Positions 8,416 through 17,780 of a stretch of 64,000 nt of DNA are shown piece by piece. A program made the translations under genes and the position numbers. How positions within the stretch are numbered: the first letter of the stretch is position 1; each line of letters opens with the position of its first letter. This DNA comes from Acidimicrobiales bacterium. GTDB taxonomy: Bacteria > Actinomycetota > Acidimicrobiia > Acidimicrobiales > MedAcidi-G1. The notes under the pieces are model-generated. The model ran no database searches. It was not told the origin of the DNA and saw nothing but the letters and a program-made list of their open reading frames with translations. The stretch is from positions 124,001 to 188,000 of the forward strand of contig JASLKK010000005.1 of NCBI GenBank assembly GCA_030747595.1. Reading direction: 5' to 3'.

Positions 8416-9564
8416 TCAGCCGGCTAGGAGCCTTCCCATCAGGGTATGTCCGGGAACCGGAGACCGGTCGGCCACCCCGACCTCGGTGAACGTGCCACCC
8501 GGTCCGTCGACAGTCGAATCCACCAGCAGGTACGGCACGGGATCCGGGGTGTGGGTCCGGGTGGTCAACGGTGTGGCGTGGTCCGGGAGCATCAGCAGGC
8601 GCCACGGGCCCATGGCTTCCAACGCCGGAACCAGGTCGGCCAGGATCCGCCGGTCCCAGTGTTCGAGGGCTTCCACCTTGGCAGCCACGTCGCCAGCGTG
8701 ACCGGCCTCGTCGGTGGCCTCCACGTGGATCACGAACAGGTCGAGACCTGCTTCCAACTCGGCGAGGGCGATGTCCCTCTTGCCCTCGTAGTCGGTGTCG
8801 TACCACCCGGTGGCGCCGGGGATGTCGCAGATCTTCATGCCGGAGAGCACGCCGATGCCACGTACCAGGTCGACCGCGGTGACCAGCCCGGCCTCGACGC
8901 CGTGGGTCTCGCGGAACGAGGGCACCTGCGGCTGGAAGCCCTGGCCCCAGAGCCATGTCTGGTCGGCCTCCATGTCGAAATGCTCCATCACCTCCCGGGA
9001 GGCCTCCATGACCTCGATGAGCCGTCCGGCCGCCGGGCCCTTGGGCAACACGATGGGATCACCGGAGAGATCGTGCGGGGGCGTGCAGTCGGCATCTATC
9101 CACTCCTTGGGAGCGATCATGGCGTTGCGGAACCCCACACCAGCCAGGAACTCGACCCCTTCGTAGCGCGGTGCGACCTCGTCCTGCAGGGCGGCCACTA
9201 CTGCGGCACCCTCCGCGCTGGACGGGTTGGCGCCTGCGTAGTCGACCATCACGCCGTCGCGGACCACCACCAGATTGCACCGGAAGGCCGTCTGGTCGGG
9301 GCGCAGCGTACGGCCCATGGCTGCCACCTCGATGGGGGCCCGACCGGTGTGGAACTGGGCCGGATCGAATCCCATGATCGACATGTTGCCGACGTCGCTC
9401 CCCGGTGGCATCCCCTCGGGAATCACTGCGGCACGACCCACGACGGCCCGGGCAGCCAGAGTGTCCAGCATCGGCATGTGAGCGACCTCAAGCGGAGTAC
9501 GCCCGTCGAGTTCGGGCACCGGCAGGTCGGCGCAACCGTCGGGAACACAGATGACGTACTTCAT
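8416..9564 (-). CDS. Cofactor-independent phosphoglycerate mutase-like protein; candidate homoserine kinase
   Basis: Member of the archaeal-type phosphoglycerate mutase (ApgM, COG3635) group of the alkaline phosphatase superfamily. Seen: VICVPDGCADLP at residues 4-15 (nucleophile region), PPGSDVGNMSIMGFDP with the metal-binding Ser, FVIHVEATDEAGHAGD and LMLPDHATPLTTRTHT as metal ligands. It is 382 aa. It lies 60 nt after thrC and hom, and no thrB gene is present. Proteins of this family in such operons have been proposed (TIGR02535) to act as homoserine kinase. Canonical mutase activity remains the alternative. Confidence 0.82.
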   Translation of the reverse strand: MKYVICVPDGCADLPVPELDGRTPLEVAHMPMLDTLAARAVVGRAAVIPEGMPPGSDVGNMSIMGFDPAQFHTGRAPIEVAAMGRTLRPDQTAFRCNLVVVRDGVMVDYAGANPSSAEGAAVVAALQDEVAPRYEGVEFLAGVGFRNAMIAPKEWIDADCTPPHDLSGDPIVLPKGPAAGRLIEVMEASREVMEHFDMEADQTWLWGQGFQPQVPSFRETHGVEAGLVTAVDLVRGIGVLSGMKICDIPGATGWYDTDYEGKRDIALAELEAGLDLFVIHVEATDEAGHAGDVAAKVEALEHWDRRILADLVPALEAMGPWRLLMLPDHATPLTTRTHTPDPVPYLLVDSTVDGPGGTFTEVGVADRSPVPGHTLMGRLLAG

Positions 9565-9624
9565 GACGGATACTTCACGCTGCTCTCCATGGAGGGATCA
9601 TTCCAGACCATCGGTTCAGACTGG

Positions 9625-11001
9625 TCACCGCTTATGCGACCGCACGAAGTCCTCGATGACCGCCAGGTCGGCGGGCAGGGCCGTCAGGCGTTCGGGCCGA
9701 TCGTGGAGGTCGGCCAGATGACCTGGTAAACCCGGCCGGAAGCCGGTGGCCGCCTCAACCGCATCGGGGAACTTGGCTGGGTGAGCCGTGGCCAGGGCCA
9801 CCATGGGGATCGACGGATCACGGCGGCAGGCCCGGGCGGCCAGCACACCGACCGCCGTGTGCGGGTCGAGCACCAGTCCAGAGCGATCAGCCTCATCGGC
9901 AATGCAGGCCCGAACAGCGTCGTCATTGAAGCGGGCGCCGGCCCAACCGCTGGCTAGGGAGGCGTGCTGATCCGGATCCAGCCGAAAGGTACCGGTGGCC
10001 CGGAAGTCGTCCAGTTGGGCACCCACCGCGGCACCATCACGGCCGTTGATCTCGAACAACAGACGCTCGAGGTTGGACGACACCTGTATATCCATGCTGG
10101 GCGACGTGGTGGGCACCACCTCGGTGATGCCCATCGTCCCCTCGGTGAAGAACCGGGTCAGGACGTCGTTGGTATTGCTGCCAACCACCAGTTGGGGCAC
10201 AGTCAAACCGGACAGACGGGCCACGTGCCCGGCGAAGACGTTGCCGAAATTCCCGGTAGGCACCGAGAAGGCCACCGGAGCTCGGCGTCCTCCGAGGCGC
10301 TCGGCGGCCACCACGTAGTAGACGACCTGAGCCATAACCCGGGCCCAGTTGATGGAGTTGACCGCCGAGAGGCGAACCTCGTCGCGGAAGGCCACGTCGG
10401 CGAACATGGCCTTGACCAGGTCCTGGCAATCGTCGAACGTGCCGTCCACGGCCACGTTGTGCACGTTGGCCGACTGCACGGTTGTCATCTGTCGGCGTTG
10501 GACGTCCGAGATCCGACCCGCCGGGTGGAGAATCACGATGTCGACTGCGTCGCGGTCCCGGCAGGCCTCGATGGCCGCCGAACCGGTGTCGCCCGAGGTA
10601 GCGCCCACGATGGTCACCCGTTCGCCGCGTCGGGAGAGTTCATGATCGAACAAGCGACCTACCAGCTGCAGGGCCACGTCCTTGAAGGCCAGCGTCGGCC
10701 CGTGGAACAACTCCAACAGGTGGATGCCGTCGGACAACTCGACCAGCGGCGTCACGTCCGGGACGTTGAAAGCCGCGTAGGCCTCGCTCACCATGGCGGC
10801 GAAGTCGTCCTCGTGGATAGATCCGGCAACGAACGGTGCCATCACCTCTACCGCCGTCTCGACGTAGTCGCCCTGTCCTCCGTCGGCTAGTAGAGGCCAA
10901 GACTCGGGCACGTACAGCCCACCGTCGTCGGCCAGGCCGGCCAGCAGGGTGTCGCCAAAGTCCAGAACGGGGGCCGATCCCCGGGTACTCACGTAACGCA
11001 T
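9625..11001 (-). CDS. thrC: Threonine synthase
   Basis: PLP enzyme turning O-phosphohomoserine into threonine. Seen: the N-terminal YVSTRG, LLELFHGPTLAFKDVALQL with the PLP-binding Lys about residue 110, GATSGDTGSAAIEA for the phosphate cup, and VPTGNFGNVFAGHVA. The 458 aa length fits the bacterial long form. It starts 33 nt after hom and lies in the argS-lysA-hom-thrC series on one strand. Confidence 0.95.
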   Translation of the reverse strand: MRYVSTRGSAPVLDFGDTLLAGLADDGGLYVPESWPLLADGGQGDYVETAVEVMAPFVAGSIHEDDFAAMVSEAYAAFNVPDVTPLVELSDGIHLLELFHGPTLAFKDVALQLVGRLFDHELSRRGERVTIVGATSGDTGSAAIEACRDRDAVDIVILHPAGRISDVQRRQMTTVQSANVHNVAVDGTFDDCQDLVKAMFADVAFRDEVRLSAVNSINWARVMAQVVYYVVAAERLGGRRAPVAFSVPTGNFGNVFAGHVARLSGLTVPQLVVGSNTNDVLTRFFTEGTMGITEVVPTTSPSMDIQVSSNLERLLFEINGRDGAAVGAQLDDFRATGTFRLDPDQHASLASGWAGARFNDDAVRACIADEADRSGLVLDPHTAVGVLAARACRRDPSIPMVALATAHPAKFPDAVEAATGFRPGLPGHLADLHDRPERLTALPADLAVIEDFVRSHKR

Positions 11002-11034
11002 GATGTCGTCCGGTGATCCGTGGGAGACGGCCGG

Positions 11035-12351
11035 TCAGCCGCCGATGACCCGCAGGACACTGCCTACGGCCCGGACGGCGTCCAACGAACGAAGATCGGT
11101 CAACGTGGCTCGTAGATCGCGTTCACGCGCTCCGTGGGTGATGAACACCAGGCGGGCTTCGTCACCCAGGCCTTCCTGTTCCATGGAGCGGATCGACACG
11201 CCGTGTTCGCCGAACACGGCGGCCACCGCGGCCAACACGCCGGGACGGTCGTCGACCTCGAGGTTGAGGTAGTAGGCAGACGTGACGTCGTCGATCGGGG
11301 CGATGAGCGCGCGTTCGAGCACGCCGATGCCCGGGGCGCTCCCCCGCCGCAAGTTGGCCGCCGCGTCGATCAGGTCACCCAGCACGGCCGACGCGGTGGG
11401 CCGACCACCGGCGCCCCGGCCGTAGAGCATGAGGTCACCGGCTGCCCCGCCCTCGATGAACACGGCGTTGAAGCTGCCGTTCACCGAGGCCAGCGGATGG
11501 TCCAGCGGAACCAGCGTGGGATGCACCCGCACGCCCACCTGTGGTTGGCCGTCGTCGGCCATTGTCTGCTCGGCCACGGCCAACAGCTTGATGCAGTGCT
11601 TCAGATTGGCGGCAAACTCGATGTCGGCCACCGAGATGTCCGAGATGCCCTCGTGGTAGACGTCGCCGGCCACCACCCGGGCCCCGAAGGCAACGGTGGC
11701 CATGATGGCCGCCTTGGCCCCGGCGTCGTAGCCCTCGACATCGGCCGTCGGGTCACGCTCGGCGTACCCCAGGCTCTGGGCCTCAGCTAACGCGTCGGCG
11801 TAGCTGGCTCCGTCGTCGGTCATCCGCGACAGGATGAAGTTGGTCGTGCCGTTCACGATGCCCATGACCCGTTCGATGGGCTCACCGGCCAACGACTCGC
11901 GCAGCGGTCGCATGATCGGGATGGCCCCCGCCACCGCCGCCTCGAACAGCAGATCGACGCCGTTGTCGGCCGCCAGGGCGTACAACTCGGCGCCGTGATT
12001 AGCCAGGAGTTCCTTGTTGGCGGTCACCACCGGTTTGCCCGCGGACAGGGCGGCCATCACCAGTTCCCGGGCCGGCTCGATGCCACCCATGACCTCGACG
12101 ACCACGTCGACCTCGGGATCGGCGACCACCGACGCTGCATCGGTGGTGAAGGCTCCGTCGTCAACCGGCACGTCCCGGTCGATGGCCGTGTTGCGGACAG
12201 CAATCCGCGTCACCTCGAGATCGAGGCTATGACGGCGAGCCACCTCGGCACGCCGGTCGGCCACCAGTGAAGCGAGGGCTGCGCCCACGTGGCCGCAGCC
12301 GAGCAGGCCAATGCGGACGTGGTCCCGGGATCCCAAAGAAACATCGTTCAT
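11035..12351 (-). CDS. hom: Homoserine dehydrogenase
   Basis: NAD(P)H-dependent reduction of aspartate semialdehyde to homoserine. Seen: IGLLGCGHVGAAL (Rossmann), PVVTANKELLANHG, the catalytic-domain signature MGIVNGTTNFILSRM, and a C-terminal ACT domain (YYLNLEVDDRPGVLAAVAA) that usually binds threonine for feedback control. The start at ATG 12351 (438 aa) gives MNDVSLGSRD. The open frame upstream overlaps the lysA end and was discarded. It has its own -10 element. Confidence 0.95.
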   Translation of the reverse strand: MNDVSLGSRDHVRIGLLGCGHVGAALASLVADRRAEVARRHSLDLEVTRIAVRNTAIDRDVPVDDGAFTTDAASVVADPEVDVVVEVMGGIEPARELVMAALSAGKPVVTANKELLANHGAELYALAADNGVDLLFEAAVAGAIPIMRPLRESLAGEPIERVMGIVNGTTNFILSRMTDDGASYADALAEAQSLGYAERDPTADVEGYDAGAKAAIMATVAFGARVVAGDVYHEGISDISVADIEFAANLKHCIKLLAVAEQTMADDGQPQVGVRVHPTLVPLDHPLASVNGSFNAVFIEGGAAGDLMLYGRGAGGRPTASAVLGDLIDAAANLRRGSAPGIGVLERALIAPIDDVTSAYYLNLEVDDRPGVLAAVAAVFGEHGVSIRSMEQEGLGDEARLVFITHGARERDLRATLTDLRSLDAVRAVGSVLRVIGG

Positions 12352-12358
12352 GGCCACG

Positions 12359-12364
12359 ACGGTA
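12359..12364 (-). promoter_or_regulatory. -10 hexamer of hom (leaderless)
   Basis: TACCGT with 7 nt to the hom ATG, in the short gap after the lysA stop. It suggests an internal promoter that lets hom-thrC be made apart from argS-lysA. Confidence 0.5.
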
Positions 12365-12382
12365 CCGGGCACAACGGGCCCG

Positions 12383-13696
12383 TCAGGACCCGGATTCGAC
12401 GGCTTCATCCCCAAGCCCCGGGGCCGGGGCATCACGGGCCACCAGATCGTCGAACGTCTCGCGCCGGACGACCTCACGGGCCTCGCCGCCGGCAACGAAC
12501 ACCACGGCGGGACGCAGGACGTGGTTGTAGTTGGAGCCCATGGAGTGGCCGTAGGCGCCGGTGACCGGCGTGGCCAGCACGTCGCCCACCATCAGATCCT
12601 CGGGCACCCAGCCCTCGCGCACCAGAAGGTCACCCGACTCGCAGTGCTTGCCCACCACTCGAACGGCTCGGGGACGCTCGGCGGCGGCGGCGCGGGGCAG
12701 CATGGTCTCGTAGCCCGAGCCGTAGAGGACCGGGCGGGGGTTGTCACTCATTCCGCCGTCAACGGCAACATATGTGCGGATGCCGGGAAGGTCCTTGACG
12801 GTGCCCACCCGGTAGAGGGTGACCGCCGCAGCGGCCACGATGGCCCGCCCCGGTTCGGCCGAAACGTGGGCTGTCACGCCTGCCGCGTCGCACACGGCAC
12901 GGATGCCGGCGGCCCATTCGGTCAGCGTGGGTGCCGACTCCCCTTCCACGTAGGGGACACCGAGGCCGCCACCCACCGAGAGCTCCGGCAGGCCGAACGG
13001 CGCGGCGAAGTCGGTCAGCACCTCGACGGCCCGGGCGAAAGCCCCGACCTCGAAGACCTGGCTGCCGATGTGGGCGTGCAGTCCGACCAGTTCTACCGAT
13101 TCGGCCGTGACGGCCCGCTCCACGGCCGCCAGGGCCAGGCCGCTGGACACGGTGAAGCCGAACTTGGAATCGTCCTGACCGGTGGTCACAAACTCGTGGG
13201 TGTGGGCCTCCACGCCGGGTGTGACGCGTAGCAGTACCCGGGGTCGGGCGCCGGTGGCGACCGCAAGGGCATCGAGGCGGTCCAGTTCGTCGAACGAGTC
13301 GACGACGATGCGACCCACCCCCTCCTCGACCGCCATGGCCAGCTCACGGTCACTCTTGTTGTTGCCATGCATTACGAGACGTTCGCCGGGCACCCCTGCG
13401 TGGCGGGCGACGAAGAGTTCGCCACCTGTGGCCACGTCGAGGTGCATGCCCTCCTCGTAGGCCAAGCGGGCCATGGCCCCACAAAGGAAAGCCTTGGCGG
13501 CGTAGGCCACACCATCGCCGAATGCGACCACGGCCTCGCGACAGCGGGCCCGCAAGTGGTCCTCGTCGTAGACGAACAGAGGCGTGCCGAACTGGTCGGC
13601 CAGGTCCACGAGGTCGCAGCCGCCGATGGACAGCCTCCCGTCATCGGCAACGTCCGCCGTGTCGGGCAGGAGGTGGGCGGAGATGGGACCGGCCAT
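12383..13696 (-). CDS. lysA: Diaminopimelate decarboxylase
   Basis: PLP enzyme for the last step of lysine synthesis. Seen: VAYAAKAFLC with the PLP Lys about residue 60, HGNNKSDREL, GLHAHIGSQV, SVGGGLGVPY (phosphate-binding glycines), HVSAEPGRAIVA, GKHCESGDLL with the active-site Cys from the partner subunit, and MGSNYNH. It is 437 aa. The ATG at 13696 begins 2 nt after the argS stop, hence tight coupling. The reading frame continues upstream only as non-coding overlap with argS. Confidence 0.95.
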   Translation of the reverse strand: MAGPISAHLLPDTADVADDGRLSIGGCDLVDLADQFGTPLFVYDEDHLRARCREAVVAFGDGVAYAAKAFLCGAMARLAYEEGMHLDVATGGELFVARHAGVPGERLVMHGNNKSDRELAMAVEEGVGRIVVDSFDELDRLDALAVATGARPRVLLRVTPGVEAHTHEFVTTGQDDSKFGFTVSSGLALAAVERAVTAESVELVGLHAHIGSQVFEVGAFARAVEVLTDFAAPFGLPELSVGGGLGVPYVEGESAPTLTEWAAGIRAVCDAAGVTAHVSAEPGRAIVAAAAVTLYRVGTVKDLPGIRTYVAVDGGMSDNPRPVLYGSGYETMLPRAAAAERPRAVRVVGKHCESGDLLVREGWVPEDLMVGDVLATPVTGAYGHSMGSNYNHVLRPAVVFVAGGEAREVVRRETFDDLVARDAPAPGLGDEAVESGS

Positions 13697-13698
13697 GA

Positions 13699-15351
13699 TC
13701 AGACCCGTTCCCCTACGCGTTGCTCGTCGCGCCACATCTCGGTGGGGGCACCCACGCCCAGCAGGTCTAGCGCCACAGCCAGGCCGATCCGAGCGCCCTC
13801 GGCCAGCCACAGACGGGCCACGGTAAGCGTCAGATCGATGCCATCACCAAGCACCCGACAGTCGTGGTAGAAGCCGTGGAATGATGACGACAGGTCTCGC
13901 ACCCAGGTAGTGACCTGGTGGGGCGCCCGCTCACGACGGGCCCGTGCCACCACGTCGGGAAGCTCATGGAGGGAGCGGAGCACCTCGAGTTCGCGGGGGT
14001 GGACCAGCAGCGTCAGGTCGGCTTCGTCCAGTGACCCGCGGTCGATTCCCGCGCCGGTGGCCCGCTGCATGATCTGGTGGATCCGGGCGTGCGCGTACTG
14101 CACGTAGAAGACCGGATTTTCATTGACCTGGCGGGACACCAGGTCCATGTCGAAGGTCTGGCTCGAGTCGACCGACAACAGGAGGTAGGTGAAGCGAGCC
14201 GCGTCAGCTCCCACCTCCTCGACCACCTCGGCCAACTCGACCATCTCACCGGTGCGCTTGGACAGGCGGACCTCTCGACCGTCGCGCTGCAGGTTGACAA
14301 GCTGCGTGATGGCGATCTCCAACTCGGCGGGATCATGACCGAGGAGCGCCATGGCCGCATGCATTCGTGCCACGTAACCGTGGTGGTCCGCACCAAACAC
14401 GTTTACCAGGCGGTCGGCTCGACCGAACTTGTCCCGGTGGTATGCCACGTCCGGCATCAGGTAGGTGGGCTCACCATCACTCTTGATGAGTACCCGATCC
14501 TTGTCATCTCCATGCTCGGTGCTGCGCAGCCACACCGCTCCGCCATCTTCAAACACCGCGCCAGCGGCCCGCAGGTCCGAGAGGGTGGCGTCGATGGCCC
14601 CCGAGGCGATCATCGAGCGTTCGCTGAACCACGAATCGAAGTGAATAGACAGGGATTCGAGCACGTCCTGATGGGCGGCCAGCGCCCGGGCGTAACCCCA
14701 CTCCATCGGGTCCGCAGCATCGCCGGATTCGGCGTGCATCTCGGCCGCCCAGTCGATGATGTACTGCCCGTGGTAACCATCCTCGGGCACGTCATGACCA
14801 GCCGCACGGGCCGCCAACGATGCGGCGAAGTTCTGCATCTGCAGCCCACGGTCGTTGATGTAGAACTCGCGCACCACCTCGTACCCGCACCGTTCGTAGA
14901 GGCGGGCCACCGAATCCCCGTAGCAGGCGCCCCGGCCATGGCCTGCGTGCAGGGGCCCGGTCGGGTTGGCGCTCACGAACTCGACAATCACCCGGGTGCC
15001 GTCACCCTCGTCGACCCGGGCCCAACCGTCGGTCCCGGCGGTGACCACATCGGCCAAGACGTCGTGCAGCCACGAATCGGCAAGGTGAAAGTTAACGAAA
15101 CCCGGACCGGCCACTTCGACGCCCACCACATGGTTCGGCGGCGAGGCCTCCAGGCGTTCCGCCAGTTGGGCACCCAACTCACGGGGGTTGCGGCCAACAG
15201 CCTTAGCTGAGGCGAGCGCCACGTTGGTCGACCACTCGCCATGGTCCGGATTGGCCGGACGCTCCAACTGGACGACCCTCGGCACAGGGTCGACGCCCAA
15301 GTCGCCCAGCGCGGCGCGTACCGCATCGATGATGGTGTCGCGCACGTCCAT
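13699..15351 (-). CDS. argS: Arginyl-tRNA synthetase
   Basis: Class I synthetase charging tRNA-Arg. Seen: the N-terminal Add-1 domain (ERPANPDHGEWSTNVAL), the HIGH-like ANPTGPLHAGHGRGACYGD about residue 128, YINDRGLQMQNFA, VRLSKRTGEMV in place of KMSKS, and a C-terminal DALR anticodon-binding domain. It is 550 aa with an ATG start. It heads the argS-lysA-hom-thrC series, an arrangement common in Actinobacteria. No convincing promoter was recognised immediately upstream. Confidence 0.95.
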   Translation of the reverse strand: MDVRDTIIDAVRAALGDLGVDPVPRVVQLERPANPDHGEWSTNVALASAKAVGRNPRELGAQLAERLEASPPNHVVGVEVAGPGFVNFHLADSWLHDVLADVVTAGTDGWARVDEGDGTRVIVEFVSANPTGPLHAGHGRGACYGDSVARLYERCGYEVVREFYINDRGLQMQNFAASLAARAAGHDVPEDGYHGQYIIDWAAEMHAESGDAADPMEWGYARALAAHQDVLESLSIHFDSWFSERSMIASGAIDATLSDLRAAGAVFEDGGAVWLRSTEHGDDKDRVLIKSDGEPTYLMPDVAYHRDKFGRADRLVNVFGADHHGYVARMHAAMALLGHDPAELEIAITQLVNLQRDGREVRLSKRTGEMVELAEVVEEVGADAARFTYLLLSVDSSQTFDMDLVSRQVNENPVFYVQYAHARIHQIMQRATGAGIDRGSLDEADLTLLVHPRELEVLRSLHELPDVVARARRERAPHQVTTWVRDLSSSFHGFYHDCRVLGDGIDLTLTVARLWLAEGARIGLAVALDLLGVGAPTEMWRDEQRVGERV

Positions 15352-15436
15352 GGGGTCTGTCCTGATCAGGATCGGGGCGGCCCCGGTCGGGGCAGTCTTC
15401 CGATGTTACCGGGGCCACCGGAGGCGGCCCGGCTCC

Positions 15437-15442
15437 TATTGT
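15437..15442 (+). promoter_or_regulatory. -10 hexamer of the M24-family gene (leaderless)
   Basis: TATTGT with 7 nt to the ATG at 15450. It favours this ATG over the in-frame GTG at 15441, which overlaps the hexamer. Confidence 0.5.
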
Positions 15443-15449
15443 GCGCGTC

Positions 15450-16655
15450 ATGGCCAACACGGCATCGGGCTCCCCGAGCATCGACCATGAGGCACTAATC
15501 CACTTCCGGCGGGACCGCCTCCGCTCGCAAATGGTCCAGCGCGGCGTCGACGCCTGCCTGCTGTTCGACCCGGTCAATGTTCGCTACGCCACGGGGGCCC
15601 GCAACATGCAGGTGTTCCACCAGAGAAATCCGTCGCGGTACCTGTTCCTCCCTGTCGAAGGCCCGGTGGTGCTGTTCGAGTTCGCCGGAGCCCACCATCT
15701 CGCCACCGGCCTGTCGACCATCGATGAGATTCGGCCGGCCACCACGGCTAGTTACGTGGCCGCCGGCCCGGCCATCTCCGCCGTGGAACGCCGGTGGGCC
15801 GACGAGGTCGGAACACTGCTGCGCGAGGTGGTGGGAGACGGCACCACCGTCGGCCTCGAACGGATCAACCACGGAGCATCCACCGCGTTGGCCGGCGCAG
15901 GCTTCCGAATCGTCGACGCACAAGAACCGGTCGAGCGGGCCCGGGCCATCAAGGGACCCGACGAGCTGACCTGTATCCGCCAGAGCCTCCGGGCCACCGA
16001 ACGAGCGGTGCACGCCGTGCGCGATGCCATCCGGCCTGGGATCACCGAGAACGAACTGTGGGCCGAACTACACCGGGTGGTCATTGCCGAGGGCGGCGAC
16101 TACGTCGAGACCCGCCTAATGACCGCCGGAACCAACACCAACCCGTGGTTCCAGGAAGCCGGCGACTCCCCCATCCCGGCGAACGCACTGGTGGCGCTGG
16201 ACACCGACGTAGTGGGGTGCCACGGCTACTACTCGGACTTCTCTCGTACGTTCCATGTCGGTCCCGATGCCCCGACGGCTGAACAGAAGCGTCTGTACGG
16301 CCTGGCCCACGAGCAGGTCCACCACAACATGGGGATCATCGGCCCCGGAGTGTCGTTCCGGGAGTACGCCGAACGGGCATGGGACATCCCTGACGAATTC
16401 GCCGCTCAGCGGTACTACCTGTCGTCGCACGGTGTCGGAATGACTGGCGAATATCCCTACCTGTACCACCGCCACGACTTCGCGGCCTCCGGCTACGACG
16501 GGATGATCGAGCCCGACATGACTATCTGCGTGGAGTCCTACATCGGTGCCAAGGGGGGTTCCGAGGGGGTCAAGCTCGAGGAACATCTCCTGATCACGGA
16601 GACCGGCATCGAACTGCTCAGCGACTTTCCGTTCGAGCCCACGCTGCTCGGCTGA
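15450..16655 (+). CDS. M24-family metallo-protein, DddP-like
   Basis: Creatinase/prolidase-fold protein: an N-terminal creatinase_N-like domain (FDPVNVRYATGARN) then a pita-bread catalytic domain. Metal ligands can be read as D251, D253, D263, H327, E362 and E377 in this 401-residue form. Their spacing (2, 10, 64, 35, 15) equals that of the DMSP lyase DddP as I remember it (D295, D297, D307, H371, E406, E421), not that of ordinary Xaa-Pro peptidases. The DddP Tyr366 position is Tyr, but the proposed catalytic base Asp377 is Gly here (HGVGMTGEYP). It could be a DMSP-related enzyme, another C-S or C-N lyase, or a peptidase. Confidence 0.85.
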   Translation: MANTASGSPSIDHEALIHFRRDRLRSQMVQRGVDACLLFDPVNVRYATGARNMQVFHQRNPSRYLFLPVEGPVVLFEFAGAHHLATGLSTIDEIRPATTASYVAAGPAISAVERRWADEVGTLLREVVGDGTTVGLERINHGASTALAGAGFRIVDAQEPVERARAIKGPDELTCIRQSLRATERAVHAVRDAIRPGITENELWAELHRVVIAEGGDYVETRLMTAGTNTNPWFQEAGDSPIPANALVALDTDVVGCHGYYSDFSRTFHVGPDAPTAEQKRLYGLAHEQVHHNMGIIGPGVSFREYAERAWDIPDEFAAQRYYLSSHGVGMTGEYPYLYHRHDFAASGYDGMIEPDMTICVESYIGAKGGSEGVKLEEHLLITETGIELLSDFPFEPTLLG

Positions 16656-16718
16656 CCCGGGTCGTAGTGGACCGAGTCGCCGGGGACCGCCCGACCGCCA
16701 CCGTCGTCGACGGCCTGG

Positions 16719-17624
16719 TCAGGTCTCGTCTGGCGTGGCGTGGAGCCGGGCATCGTGCCGAACCACGAAGACGAGGCTGACCACGACCACCGTCATCCCC
16801 ACCACCTGGACGAGTGACAGTCCCTGGTCCAACGCCAGCCACGCACCGAAGGCCGACAGCGCTGGTATGGCCAGGGTCAACATGCCGGCGAGGCTCAGGC
16901 TCACGTGGAGATGCGCCCAGTTCATGAGTAAGTGGCCCGTCCCCGGCACGGCCAGGAGCAGGCACAGCCATGCCCACTGGGAGCCCGATGGCCATCCGGG
17001 CAAGATCCGGCCGGCGTCAAACGCCGCCATGGGTAGGAGTACGACGGCGCCGATGGACATGGTGAGGGTCTGCAACGTGAACGTGTCGATCCGGGCTCGG
17101 ACGTCCTTGGCCAGGACAAAGTACGCCGAGAACAGGACCATGGCTCCCAGTGCCATCAGGTCACCCCGTAGGTGAAGGCCGGCATTACCGCCCCCGCCGA
17201 ACATGACCACGGCCACCCCGACGATGGCCACCAAGGCCACGCCGGCCAGCCAAGCCCCAATACGCTCACCAAACCGCCGGGAAGCCACAACCATTAGGAC
17301 AATGGTCTGCAGCGAGCCGATAGTGGTGGCGTTGGCCACCGAGGTGTGGTGCAGGGAGGCGAAGAACACACCCAGTTCCAAGCCGAACACGACCGACACC
17401 GGAAAGGCCAGACGAACCTGGGACCACGTGATACGGCGGCCCGCGAGGTGGAGCCCGATCCCGTAGACCAGCGCACCGAGGGCCAGGCGCCAGAAGGCAA
17501 TGGCCAGGCCCCCCATGTCGACCGGGGCCACGACCAGTTTCCCCCCCCACCACAAAAACCCCGCCCCGAGCGCCGCCCGGCGCCCGGCCGTAGAACGGTC
17601 GCCATTCGTGGGAATGCCCTGCAT
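16719..17624 (-). CDS. EamA/DMT-family transporter
   Basis: Integral membrane protein of 301 aa with about ten hydrophobic segments in two repeated halves (GDLMALGAMVLFSAYFVLAK opens the second), as in drug/metabolite transporters. Substrate unknown. HTSVANATTIGSLQTIVLMV and WAHLHVSLSLAGMLTLAIPAL match the inner helices of EamA proteins. The start ATG has a leaderless-type -10. A run of eight G on the coding strand (17541-17548) falls near codon 26, in the first helix. Convergent with the M24 gene. Confidence 0.85.
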   Translation of the reverse strand: MQGIPTNGDRSTAGRRAALGAGFLWWGGKLVVAPVDMGGLAIAFWRLALGALVYGIGLHLAGRRITWSQVRLAFPVSVVFGLELGVFFASLHHTSVANATTIGSLQTIVLMVVASRRFGERIGAWLAGVALVAIVGVAVVMFGGGGNAGLHLRGDLMALGAMVLFSAYFVLAKDVRARIDTFTLQTLTMSIGAVVLLPMAAFDAGRILPGWPSGSQWAWLCLLLAVPGTGHLLMNWAHLHVSLSLAGMLTLAIPALSAFGAWLALDQGLSLVQVVGMTVVVVSLVFVVRHDARLHATPDET

Positions 17625-17630
17625 CGCCGC

Positions 17631-17636
17631 ACCCTA
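17631..17636 (-). promoter_or_regulatory. -10 hexamer of the EamA transporter (leaderless)
   Basis: TAGGGT with 6 nt to the ATG at 17624. Confidence 0.5.
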
Positions 17637-17780
17637 GGACGGGCACACGACGGCGTAGTTCCGGCACCCGATTTTCGATACCCGATTACCGGCACCCGTC
17701 GGCGTCCACATGGAGAGGCCGGATTGGCTACGGTCGCGCCTAAGGCGGACCGCTGGGGACGCCACTCGACAGGAGGACCC

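Noticed and set aside
6901-8427. Long plus-strand ORF (about 500 codons) opposite rho
   Set aside because: Antisense to rho, Val/Leu/Gly-rich with repeat-derived sequence; an open antisense frame is expected at this GC content.
14077-15210. Long plus-strand ORF opposite argS
   Set aside because: Antisense shadow; the argS frame has full motif support.
15441-15449. GTG start three codons upstream of the M24 gene ATG
   Set aside because: It overlaps the -10 hexamer, so it would not be in a leaderless transcript.
17541-17548. Run of eight G (coding strand) in the EamA transporter as a phase-variation tract
   Set aside because: The frame is intact and a single 8-mer in GC-rich DNA is weak evidence without strain comparison.
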